Assembly: GCA_021399445.1 (NCBI GenBank)
Contig: JAJTUQ010000002.1
Coordinates: 4,154,001-4,218,000, forward strand
Length of the DNA: 64,000 nt
DNA from: Xylogone sp. PMI_703
Lineage: Eukaryota > Ascomycota > Leotiomycetes
Direction of reading: 5' to 3'
Shown here: piece after piece, positions 1-10,951 of the stretch
Layout: each line of letters begins with the position of its first letter
Numbering within the stretch: the stretch's first letter is position 1
Notes under the pieces: model-generated
Told to the model about the DNA's origin: nothing
Database searches by the model: none
What the model saw: only the letters and a program-made list of their open reading frames with translations
Position numbers and translations under genes: made by a program

Positions 1-1932
1 ATCACGCTTTGTAACATTTGGCCCATCCGGGTTATGTGAGCCTAATGTTCCATATCCTTGCTGAACCGCCTGAACACCGTCTTTTGCGTCTCGACCTCCG
101 GATCGAAGTAGACCCTCGCCTTCACCCCCTTCAGGGGCTGGAAGATATTCTGGTTCTTCATGATTAGCACCTTGGGAGTGGGCGTCATCTATGGTTGAGT
201 GTCTACGACTATCCGGCGCCAGTTTAATTTTGACATTACTGTACCTAGTTGTTTTAGGACGACTGGCGAGGTTCGACGGCCCAAGATGTTTGAGGTGTTC
301 TCGAATATCATTGACATTCGCTCGAACTGCAACAGTTCCACCGTCAGCACCGTTGGATGTTCTTCGCAGAAAAGTAGCTTTAGGACTTGTACTGTATGTG
401 GAGGAGTTCTTCACTCTATCTCCAGGAGTATTCTTTCTTCCTAGAGGAGCCCCAAGTTGCTCTTGCCCGTCTAAGTCAATGAGATCAGTTTCCTTCTGGC
501 TTGGGGGTACTTCCGTGATCACGCCTTTCTGGACACGAGCTTTTGGTGCGGGTGCCATACGTCGGATAGCCTTATGAACATCGATATACACATCAGACTC
601 ATCAATAATCTCCCTAGCTCGTTGTTAGTTATATAATAAAAAGACTCCTTATCATCACTTACTCTCCGATAAGCTCTTCAATGACATCTTCAAGGGTCAC
701 AACACCAAGAGCCCCGTAGTTTTCTCCTGGATAATCCGATACCAATACCATATGAGATTTGCCCTCCTGGAAAAAGTTTACAATATCAAGGCAGCTGGTC
801 TCGGGTCGGGTTTCAGGCAGAGTAGCCAGGGCGAAATCGCCAACACGTTTGCAGTCCTCTGGGTCATAGGTGATCAGAATCTTAACCAAGAGCATTCCAA
901 TGAAGTTGGTGTCATTTCCGGGCTCGTGGATCGGGATACGTGAGTAACCTGCCGAAAGAATGGTATCCATGGTCTCTTCATCTAGAATAGTGTCCGCAGA
1001 CATTGTGAAAACATCTTCCATAGGAGTCATGATATCCCCAACGGGTTTTTCCTTTAAGTCGAGTACTGCACTAATAATCGTGACTTCGTCCTGATTAAGC
1101 CTGTCATTAGGGCTCGTTCCCAATGTCTTGTGTAGCGTGACCAATGTCTTAAGTCCAGACTTCTTGTATACCGTACCATGATCTTCTCCCAATAACTTAT
1201 CAAGAAGCTTCGCTGTAGGCCAGGCAACAGGAGCAAGCACCCACATCAGGCCCAGGACAAATGGTGCACAAAATGCCCCAATAGAGAGTCCATACCTCAC
1301 ACAGATAGATTGCGGAATGACTTCTCCAAAGATGACTGGATGACATTAGCAAGGCTAGATCGATTTTCCATAAAGATTACTTACCAATCAGCACGGTACT
1401 GCCCAGCACAGCAGGCCATCCGCCTCCAAGAGAGCGATCCAAGACAATGGGTAGAGTTTCGTTGACAATAACATTACTCAGTAGCAGGGTTACGAGAACC
1501 CAGTGCTTGCCCTTTTGCAGGAGATCGAACACCTTCTTCGCGTGCTTCTGTTCCTTGCCTTCGCCAGATGTAGCAATGACCTGCAAATAAACGCCATCTT
1601 GTCCCATCAGACTGTGCAAAGAAAAAGTCTTTCAGTATCATTCCCAAGCCAGTGTTAAAAACAGGAAATACTCACGCAATAGTCAATCCGGCAAACGCTC
1701 CTCCTAATAATACCAGCACACTCGCAACCAGTAGGTAGATCCATAAGCTCGGATCATCGGGGTCTTTTGGTAGCTCTTCTTCAAGAATACCTAACCATGT
1801 TTTGAGCGGCGCAGCGGTCACCGATGATAGCTGCGCGAGCCCTACGAGGAGGATCTTTGCAAGTCCAAGATTTCGAGGCTGAACCGGACGGTACCCATTA
1901 TGATGTCGAGCAACCCCTGGGTGCGACCTCAT
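1..1932 (-). CDS. MAM3: Mam3/CNNM-family vacuolar membrane protein (DUF21 + CBS), 3' end cut by window edge
   Basis: Spliced model: complement of <1-613, 663-1335, 1385-1611, 1676-1932, with canonical GT..AG introns. The N-terminus has a hydrophobic stretch ([20 protein letters not shown]) that starts a DUF21 transmembrane domain. This continues through exon 2 ([18 protein letters not shown]) and exon 3 ([15 protein letters not shown]), the hallmark of CNNM/Mam3/CorC proteins. A CBS pair follows ([13 protein letters not shown] ... [19 protein letters not shown]). The last exon is a polar, low-complexity tail with a conserved-looking basic patch ([15 protein letters not shown]) and runs off the left edge, so the C-terminus is missing. 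In yeast Mam3 is a vacuolar membrane protein linked to metal (Mn/Mg) homeostasis; the same role is inferred here. The start at 1932 is the first ATG of an open frame ahead of the membrane domain. Family assignment is firm, exact transport substrate is not. Confidence 0.9.
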
Positions 1933-3395
1933 TCCTGCGTGATTTTGAGTTCGACCGAAAGTGGCGGCGGCAATGCGCGATTGGATTGAAGGCGGGTTTT
2001 CCCTTCTCTCCGTGCTTTCTGGCGGTCAAACTGGGATCCCTCTGATATTCAATTGAATAGATAGGGAATCAACCAGGGGGGAAGAGTAGAATTAAGTGGG
2101 ATGGTACCCCAATCGAAATGTGAAGACGCGATGGCTTGTAGCGTCGAAGGTGTAGAGATGGCAGTGGTGCTGCGAGCCCAGTACGTAATGACCAGACTCG
2201 CCAAATTCGGGGTTAGTGCATTCCCTTTCAGTACGCAAGAGAGCTAAGACGGCAGCTTGCGTCAAATGATGTCGTATGCAGGGGGCAAACCATCCGCTAA
2301 GCCCTGCCGTAGTTAGGAACTTCTACTCTTTCATCATTCATCTACTAGTATCCTACACCTGCTATAACTATTGTAGTCCCGAGCCGAATCTAGTAAGACA
2401 TCTAGAAAGGGATTGAGAGGGAAATAAGATGAAATATAGCAAATTTTGTCCAGTCAAAGGATACGGCTCGTTCTAGTGATATCTTTGAGAAACAGTTTGC
2501 TGGGATCTGTTATCAGTGTGTATTGTTTGCTTCCTGCTTCACTGTCCTAGCTAGCGCAACTGTTGCGCTCACAATATCGCTTCTTCAAAATAACGCCCAC
2601 CGCTAGGCGATCTGGGCGTGACAATTCATGAGGAGAGAATAAAGTATCAAGGAAATAAGAGTTACTCTACCAGATTAGTTCGAAAGTGACATATCCAGAT
2701 GAACAGCCCTTTTGAACGCACTTTCTAATAGGCCATGCCTGATCGCCTCCTCGATTTCCCATGTTGCTACAGCCCGCCGTCAAGTTATACTGAGAACTCA
2801 GTAACCTAATTTAATTGCAGTAAGTACACGTCGATGGATGAAGCCCCCATTCTGCGAGTAGGAGCTCATTATTCAATTATTTAATGGAATAATTTTGCAT
2901 GCATATGGAGTTCTTCTACAATCAAATACAAAATCAGCAGATAAGAAATTCCTGATCTCGAGGGAATGTTCCATAGCGACCGCATGGTTTACACCTGACA
3001 TACACTGTACGATACAAGCTTGTCTTACTAGGCGGGATTCTAGAGCGCGGAAGGGCAAGTACACCATCACACAAGCTTTGTACTACAAAGTGAAGGGAAA
3101 ACCTCTTACTCATATAGGAGCAAAACTATGGATGCAGACGTATAAGACCACAAAGCCACCAAAAGTACCATTGTTGTTGCCAGAATATTGGAAACTCTCT
3201 GCTTGCACGTGAAGATGATCGTCGGCAGTTTACGCTACCTACAATGACGTTTGGTTGACTCTATATCTTTATATCCTCCCTTGCTTGTTACACAAGTCAA
3301 GATCCAGTTGGCCGAGAGTAAGTATATATACCTATCTCCCATACCAACACTAGTCAAATCGTTGAGGAAGGTGGTTCAACCTAATGATGGTTTTC
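1933..3395. other. Intergenic spacer between MAM3 start and NLR-like 3' end
   Basis: About 1.46 kb upstream of the MAM3-like start and downstream of the NLR-like stop. It should hold the MAM3 promoter at its left end. Short open frames (for example 2895-3212 +) show no family resemblance, no splice structure and no codon pattern like the neighbours. I see no RNA gene or repeat in it. Confidence 0.5.
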
Positions 3396-6300
3396 TTAAT
3401 CGAAATAGTCTTCCTCGAGTACACGATTTATGTTGTCCTCCGACTCGCTAGTAGCTCCGTTCTCTAGTAGATACCTGATAACCTCCTTCTTCCCGTTAAT
3501 CGTTGGTATATATGAGACATATTTCATGTCTGCCGCATGCGACAGCGGTGTCAAACCAGAATCATCTTTTGACTCGAGCTTGGCTCCTTTCTTGAGCAAA
3601 TATTTGACCACAGCTTCCGCCCCACTTTGGGCGGCATACGATAATGGTGTCCGGCCAGAATTATCCCTGGACTCAATCTGGGCTCCTTTCTTGAGCAGGT
3701 GTTTAACTACGGTCGGATGGCTAGCACGTGACAATGGTGTCCGGCCGTAGTTATCCGCCAGGTCTACAATAGCTCCCTTTTCAAGGAGTAACTTGACAAC
3801 AGTTTCGTTTCCTCTCCGAGCAGCAAGAGACAATGGTGTCCGGCCGTCGTCATCCGCTAGGTCTACAATAGCTCCCTTTTCAAGGAGTAACCTGACAATA
3901 ATTTCATTCCCCCTCCCAGAAGCGAATGATAATGGCGTCCGGCCACCATCCATTATCCCAGTAGCTTTCAAATCAAAAATAGCTCCTTTTTCGAGCAATA
4001 ACTTAACGATAGCCTCATGACCATTCCCGGCAGCAAATGATAACGGCGTTCGACCAGCTACTGCCCCTTCAGTAGTCATCGAGTCGACACTAGCTCCTTT
4101 TCCCAACAATAATTTAACGATAGCCTCATGGCCATTCGCAGCGGCAAATGACAACGGTGTTCGTCTTGAATGAGATTCTTCGATTATTTTTGGGCTAGCA
4201 TTTGTTATTTTTTTAACAGCCGAACGACGGTTTTATGCTTATTCTCAACTGCATATGTCAGGAGTTTCTGGCGATATCCTCGATGGACTATTTGTTTTGT
4301 AGTAACTTTCGGCTCGATCTCAGCCCCCTTTTCCAGTAACAGCTTGACAACGTCCTCATGTCCCTTCAATACAGCCCAGGATAAAGGCGTTAGATCATTG
4401 ATATCCTTCACATCAATTTCAGCCCCTTCCTCAAGGAGATCCTCAACAGCTTTCTGGATCCCGAAGTACGCAGCCAAATGAAGTCCCTTCATTTGTTGGT
4501 TGTCATGAAATACTAACGAGCCCCGCCACTCATGTGCCAGTAGTACCTGTGCTGACGCTGCCACCTTCACGTCAGATTTCAAAAATTTCATAACTTCTTG
4601 AGATTGTCTCGAAACTTTACAAGCATGAGATCCCCAGTTCCGTGCAGCGTAGTTGTAAAGCTTATTTGACCGCAACCGTTCTTCAAATTCATAAGTTGTT
4701 GAGCACGTTCCATTCTCGAAGGCTCCGAACGAGAGATATGTGACACAAATTGTAGTAATGTTAGCCTGTGCATTCGGAAACCAATGGTTTTGCATTCTCT
4801 CGAAGTATTCTTGTGTAGTATAATGGACTAACCGGATTATATGGCTTTTATCGTCGACTGTGACCAATCCGGCACAGACAGAGACCATAAACTGAATCTC
4901 TGGGAGATTGCCCTTGTCCAGTTCGGGTTCACCAACCTCCACTGCAAGCGCATGTTGAAGCTCCAACGTAGTAAGCGATCTACTTGCGCAAATGATCCAA
5001 GATAATACTCCCCTTGCGAGTTTTCTAGCACCTGAAACTTGCCCTTGGATTCTCTCCATGGCCTCAGTATAAGCCTTGTCGTAAGCATCAGATCCTTTTG
5101 GGAGTTGTCCCAGCTTTTTTCGGACGTCTTTTGGGCTTCCCATACCAGCCAATGAATCAAGGTGAAGTTGTGCAAGTAGAAACCTTACTGGAAATTAGTA
5201 AGTGTGCTCCCTTAAGTGGAAGAAGCTACATACATTCCAGGAACCGCCTGGATGATCCCAGTTTTTACTTCTTCTTGTAAATCCGGCTCATTTTTGATAA
5301 CCCCTTGTATATCGGACAATCGACTATCTAGGTATTTCCGCATATCGTCATCTCTGGCGCGGATCTCTAGTATCATACTTCCTTCGAACTTCTTTATGAT
5401 CTCAGGAATAATTCTCGAAGTTGCAAAATAATTTGCTTCAGTTTTAACCTGAATGCTAGAAATCTCCGATAGGAATTTTGTCCAATAGCCCTCGTATACC
5501 TGACATTCATCAAGTGCATCAATCACAATGAAGACTCTAGAATATAAGGTAACTACAGCTTGGAGAGTACTGGAGAGTTCGTCAAACGATGGTCTTGTCC
5601 GTCTCTCCTTGTGACGGTCATAGAGCGCTTGCATATCGCTTGGTAACGAAGAAATCCCATAAGACAGTTGTTTTAACAGGCTTGCAAGTAAATCTTCATC
5701 TCTCTGTTCATCTTTTCGCCTAAAGTTGCAATAGATATACGCAATTCCTATGTTCGCATCGTCTTTAAACAATGTCAAAAGATGGTCAACTACAATTGCC
5801 GTAATAATCGTTTTTCCCGCTCCAGGAATACCGGGACAGAATAAAGGTTTCTTGCCGGTACTGAGCCATGTTTGGAACTCTGTAGAGTCTAGGAACCACT
5901 GGCCCGTTTCTGGCTCACGCCTACTAATGTAGTCGCTGTGCTGAAGAGTATAATCGACAGGCGTGAGCCACTCGAGGATGGTTTCATGCTCTTGAATATG
6001 TCGTCCACGGAGAAGATTGTCAACGCCTGCTGACATGTGCGTTATCCTATCTTGAACATCTGCCACAAATACGTAAAATTAAAATTTGTCAACAAAGATT
6101 GATTCTTAGATGTGATTAGACTGACTAGAGAGAATATCGACAATCTTCTTTTCATTCTGAACCTCGTTTGGAGGAATTCGACAGAGAAGAGCTTTGGCAT
6201 ATGCAGCCGCTGCCATTGCGGCATATCCTTGCCACTGTTTATTCTTATGAGTATCCGAGTAATCACATATACCACGAATGACCAAGCAAGGAAATTGGTT

Positions 6301-7118
6301 CATCAGTCCAGCCGCTTCCATTTCAAAACATAGAATTTCCTCTTCTTCGGCAAGCCTGTCTCGAATTGAAGCATCTTTCATCAATTGATTTGCCGAAGCT
6401 ATTAAGCCGTAATGAATTGCCGGATTATCTTCATCTTCAGATCTTTCTGGTCTTGATATTAAGTTCGATGGTTCGTTACCGCAGACTACCGTACAAGCTG
6501 ATTCATCATCTAAAGGGTGGGTGGTTTTGCTTTGATATAACCTGTCGCTGTTTTGATCTGGCCGTTTATAATTTTTTCGTAACCTGGGTTTGCTTTCAAG
6601 AATGGTATTAATATCATCTTCCAGCTGATGGCCTTCTTCCTCATATTGAGCCGCAAGATTAGTTACGGCCGCCCGTAGTAATCTTGGAGGCTGGTTCAAG
6701 AATCCTGTAGTTCGGAATTTTTGATCCTGAATTGTTTTACCAAAATCATATTGGTATACACCACCCTTCCCATTGCGAGGAGCACTGACAACAATATCAC
6801 CGAGACGGATATCATGCTTTTGATTTGGTGCACCACCACCAATCCCGACCATCAGACCGAATCTAATATTGCGGAAGCTGTTCAACATATCTGTTGCGAC
6901 GCTTGCAGCAGCGGCTATGCCATACTCCCCGTCAGGCAAAACGGCGATAACAACATTGTGTTTTCCAACTCTACCCAAGGTATAATAGTGTTATTACTAG
7001 AGAACACAGACTCTTGAGCATCATGCTTTTCCTCGAGAAAAGCTCGTGCAGCAACGTATTCAGTCCTTATAGCGCAGATCCAGCCAACAGTATAATCGTC
7101 AGGGTTAGGCATGCTCAT
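3396..7118 (-). pseudogene. NLR-like Pfs/PNP-NACHT-ankyrin gene carrying two one-base frameshifts
   Basis: Domains in order: nucleoside phosphorylase-like (Pfs/PNP_UDP) domain from [18 protein letters not shown] to the motif [18 protein letters not shown]; a NACHT domain with P-loop GIPGAGKT and Walker [12 protein letters not shown]; a winged-helix-like linker (LARGVLSWIICASRSLTTLE); then about ten ankyrin repeats (RTPLSFAAGNGHEAIVKLLL type). Two normal introns are visible: 6060-6125 (donor GTCAGT) and 5184-5233 (donor GTATGT), the second restoring the family sequence GMFLLAQLHLDSLAG. Two frame breaks are not explained by introns, near 6981-6988 and in a run of seven T at 4208-4214. Counting the exons gives 3607 nt; adding one base at each break makes 1203 whole codons. 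The rest is open over long stretches without stops, so this is either a very young pseudogene or a good gene with sequencing or assembly indels. Fungal proteins of this architecture are STAND/NLR-like, implicated in heterokaryon incompatibility and self/non-self recognition. Confidence 0.85.
3430..4154 (-). repeat. Tandem ankyrin-coding repeats, about 99 bp units
   Basis: The 3' part of the NLR-like gene is built of units of about 33 codons, each starting RTPLS. Adjacent units around 3730-3830 and 3835-3930 are very similar at the DNA level over runs such as tctacaatagctcccttttc. That suggests recent duplication or gene conversion, as in other fast-evolving NLR repeat arrays. One unit (RTPLSRASHPTVVKHLL, near 3700-3750) is shortened by several codons. 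The last unit is expanded by an insertion around YVSYIPTINGKKEV. Confidence 0.75.
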
Positions 7119-10100
7119 AACAGACTCATCCTAAGATGGAGGATATGTGGAAGAGTAGATTAACTCAAACTCTGATGCTCAGTTTGTTAAACTCGGTCAG
7201 GTATGTTCAGTCGCTCAAAATAACTCGATCACCTGGCATATTAAGAAATAAGAATATCGCCAAAGCAAAGCAAATAAGACGAGTTGCAAGAATCCAAGAG
7301 AAAAAAGGGAAATGGGATTTGATGGTGAGAGATCTACTGTCGCAGCCTTGCGGCTGGAATAATCTGGGAGATGTCGACAACCCCATCACATCCCTCACGG
7401 CAGCAGCCACGCCAACTCGCATTGTGGCTGAGACTGCTTAAACCCGAACAGAAGATAATGGCCATCCATATTCGAGGCCAGCACTCATGCTTTAATTATA
7501 AGTATAGCATTATAATTCGGTTGAAAATAAGGATTGTATAGCCAGAAATGCGAGCGAAATTGTCCAGTAGATGGAGAGACTTCGGTTGCCTCGCTGCTAG
7601 GCAGTCTTTATATGGCCTGAGCTAAAGGCACGGGCAATGTCAATGCCGCAACGCATAAAGATATCACAACACAAAACCAGCCTTATCTCGAACTCAAATT
7701 GGTTTCGGCTTTAAGTGGTAATAGTAGATGTTAAAAATATATTTAATAAAAATGATAATTGTTGTGATTATATTGTTGTGTGTAAAATTCATAAGAGTAC
7801 ATTGGTGTGTTAGCCAGTTTTGAATATGGGTATATATTAATGCCTGAGGCCTATACTTTGCTAACAAATTCTGGTGCCCAAGATAAAGTGCTGGTGCCTT
7901 TAGCTCAGGCCTAAAAGCACCGAAGTCACCATTTCTACCCATGCGTACGATATACCAATCAGCTCTAGACCTCTCTGTCCAAGTAAGCAAGGGAAAAAAC
8001 CATAATTACCACGGCTATTATTAAAGTAAGGTCTTTTCTCCTTGTATCCGAAAGAAAAAGTACCTCCAGACCCCAAGGCTCGCTATCTTTTTTACCGTTA
8101 TCTCCCCGATAAGGCTGCCCTGTTGCCGAGAAGGGAAGGGGGCAAAGCTCTTTTCCGAAGCTCTCCGCAATTTTGTTCCTCTGCGCAGGGGCTCGGTAGT
8201 TACACAGAACGTGACGGCTAAGTTACTACGGTACTACTGGGTCCAGAGGGGATTGTTTGTTAAGCAAGGAAGTATACCGTACCGGTATTGTAGAGAAGTA
8301 GGCACAGTTCCAATTTTTCCCGATGGGCTGCTGGGGTTCCACGTTGAATAAGTAATAGTCTGCCTGTGTGATTAATGTGATGCTGTATTGTGGAGGCTGA
8401 AGTGCAGAAAGACATGCATTGTAGAAAAGTAGGAAGGAAAACAGGCAAGCATTTTAAATAAAAGTGAGGAAATATTGCAGGGGATCTTCCTTTTAATGCA
8501 TTGTTATTTTGTGGTTCGGGTGGGTGTGGTGTTTGCGTGTTGATTATGTGGATGTTCTATAACCCACAGCTGGTTTTCGTATTCTCTCGCGCGAATTTCC
8601 CACCTCGGGATTGGGGATGCAGAGCTGGATGGGGCCCAATACGGTAGGAGTACCGTAATGAGCACACACAAAGAGTGTCACTTCTTATCAGTTTTCACTG
8701 CCCGAGATTGATGCTTGTGTGCCGGGCAAGATGGCCAATCAGTCGAAGATTTCGGGACAATTAGGGCAAACCCGGATCTGTGTCAGGGCTGAGTTTTTAT
8801 TGTTTGCTTAGCCCAGTGTACCGTAACTTTTACTCAGCTTTTGCAAACACTTTGTTTTTTCCTTCTTCTCCTTTCCTTTTTACATCTGTTTCTGAACGAG
8901 TGCAGGCCTGACGGCTAGACCCGATAATATGCGCACCGGAAAGTTCTCCGTGACGGTGGCCAAGGAAATTTGAGACGATCTGGATGGATGGAAGCAACAG
9001 TAAACAGTGCCAATAATGTACGTTGAAGTAATGGGTGCAACTGCAGGGCGGCAACAAGCGTGCACGTGAAGCCGATCCGCCAGCTGCGACGGAAGCGTTC
9101 CTGTTGCTTCAGGCGCAAATGCAAGCTCAGCCCCGCCTCCACACACAATCCACTTCCCGAATTGGAGGCTTTTTTGCCTGGGAATTCTCCAAGAAAAAGT
9201 TCCCCCCTGTTAACCAGCGAACCGCCTTTCTGCTTTCGCCGATGACGGCTGCGCAGTCATTAGAAAAATCATCACCGCCTCGATGACAGAGGTAGAAGGC
9301 GTTTTTTTGGAGGACACCTGACTTGTTCTTGGACCTTGCGTTTTCTCTCACCGGTTCGAGAGCTGGCGCACGTGAGGTCCGGCTCCAGACTGCCAGGCTG
9401 CGCGTGGCTTCCGCCGGGCGGGTCTGAACCGAGGGTCTGGAGGGGAGGGGCCAGCAAGGGGCAAAGGACAAGGCAAAGTACGGGTCCTGTACAGAAGCAC
9501 AAGGGTTCCAGACTGCTTGGTACCTGACCTCGCTGACCAACGACACTGTGCAGGATAGATTATTACGAAGTGAGTACTCAGCACTGCAATTTAGGATGAG
9601 GCAAGAAGGAAGAAAATTGAAGAATCCGCTTTGCAATCTCATCGAATATGTCGTCAGCATCGTCGTTGGGTATGAGAGGAGAGAAATGCTTGTGTTACCA
9701 AGCAAATTACGAAGTCCAACTCCAACTACTCCAACTCCAATCCACACTTGCATGGATCTACTGGATCAACTGGAATCAATTGCATGTGCTGTGCAGTACT
9801 GTAGCAAGATAATCACTCTCCATCCACCCATCTTATCTCTCGCCATCGTCATTCGCGCAAACACGCCGCACGAGAAGGTAACCGTAGAGTATCCTGAGTG
9901 TCTTGAGTACCACAGTACATCTCCAGAAGTCTCCTTCCTCCTGCCCAAAACTCCTCGGACTGGACCAGGATGGCGGGAGGTTGAAGCAGCTTGGCCGCAG
10001 CCCGCTTCCGATCTACACGCGCATTGCAGCTGGGCTGGCTGGGCTCCATTGACTCCATTGACCTCGACGTCAATGACCCCAAATGGTACGGCCACGAGAG

Positions 10101-10951
10101 AGAAGCGCCTGCGTGCGGTTGCGGTTGCGGTTGACCACGCCCTCGCTACAGTACTGGTTGCGCCCCTCCCTCGCTCCCAATGATAATCCATGCCGTCACT
10201 CAGAACACTACCCCAAAGCAGCGACGCATCGAGGCAGCGCAAACGATGATGAGAGAAACACCGCAACGAGAGACATCTCCCAACCCACAACCACGACCAC
10301 GCTTGCCCCAATGCGGCCGGGCGGGAATAGGTCGCTGTCCGTCCCCAGCAGACGTCAGAAGTGGCACCCGTTCGCTCCCGGCCCTGCTCGCGCGCTTCCG
10401 TGTTGTTTTCGCCGCAACGTCTCCAGCTGCTCTCCATTCCTCGCCTATGCCCCAGCCGCCTCTCCCATTGGCCTCGCCGCCCTCCAGAGCGTTCCTCTTC
10501 TCCACAACTCTGTTCTCCTTCCCGCTAGATCTCGGCCCAAGTTGGTCCCAGCGCGTGCCATTCCTCCAGCAAGTTCCCGTATCAAGAGCCGAACCCTCGA
10601 TATGACTGCGTATATATCTTCTCTCAGGCCCGCGGCCGATCCAGTATCCAGACCTGCTTCTCCTTATCCTGACCCATCTCAACTGGGCCCGCGTTCCAAG
10701 CAGATTGCAGCTTCTACTTCCTCCTACCACCGAGCAAATATCAAGATGATGTGAGCTTTCCCCATTCTTTGAGCCCTTCTTTCCCTTCTCGAGGCCTGTT
10801 ACTGGCTCCTGTGGCTCTGGTGGCTCTGTGCCGTCTTCATCTCCCAAGTTGGGCACTTCGACCGCCTCGATACCAATCTTATCAACCGTCATTGTCCAAG
10901 TCTCAAAAGAGTCTGATTGAATTCTGGCTGACCTTCTTTCTTTCATCTAGG
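7119..10951. other. Long gene-free spacer with PCK upstream region
   Basis: About 3.8 kb. The left half is AT-rich and contains an 18-bp inverted repeat (7614-7631 and 7894-7911). The right half (about 9000-10750) is GC-rich and shows overlapping open frames on both strands of up to 223 codons. None of these frames has a recognisable domain or splice structure, so I treat them as chance frames in GC-rich DNA. TACCGTA/TACAGTA-like motifs recur (8275-8287, 8641-8658, 9797, 10149). The end is pyrimidine-rich leader of the PCK gene, with a likely 5' leader intron at 10751-10950 (GTGAGC..TAG). Confidence 0.5.
7614..7911. repeat. 18-bp perfect inverted repeat pair flanking a 262-bp segment
   Basis: GGCCTGAGCTAAAGGCAC at 7614-7631 is repeated as its exact reverse complement at 7894-7911. 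A related half-copy, GCCTGAGGCC, lies near 7841-7850. The spacing and arrangement would fit the termini of a small non-autonomous element or two copies of a dispersed repeat in opposite orientation. No target-site duplication was established. Confidence 0.55.

Noticed and set aside
4195..4230. A mini-intron instead of a frameshift in the NLR-like gene
   Set aside because: Candidate GT..AG pairs here are only 23-34 nt, shorter than any other intron in the window, and lack a proper donor.
7694..7990. 98-codon minus-strand frame with a peptide FGAFRPELKAPALYLG
   Set aside because: Looks protein-like locally and overlaps one arm of the inverted repeat, but I could not tie it to a known element or find neighbouring exons.
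9127..10754. Overlapping open frames of 208-223 codons on both strands
   Set aside because: They overlap each other in GC-rich DNA, show no domains, and the plus-strand frame runs through the PCK leader.
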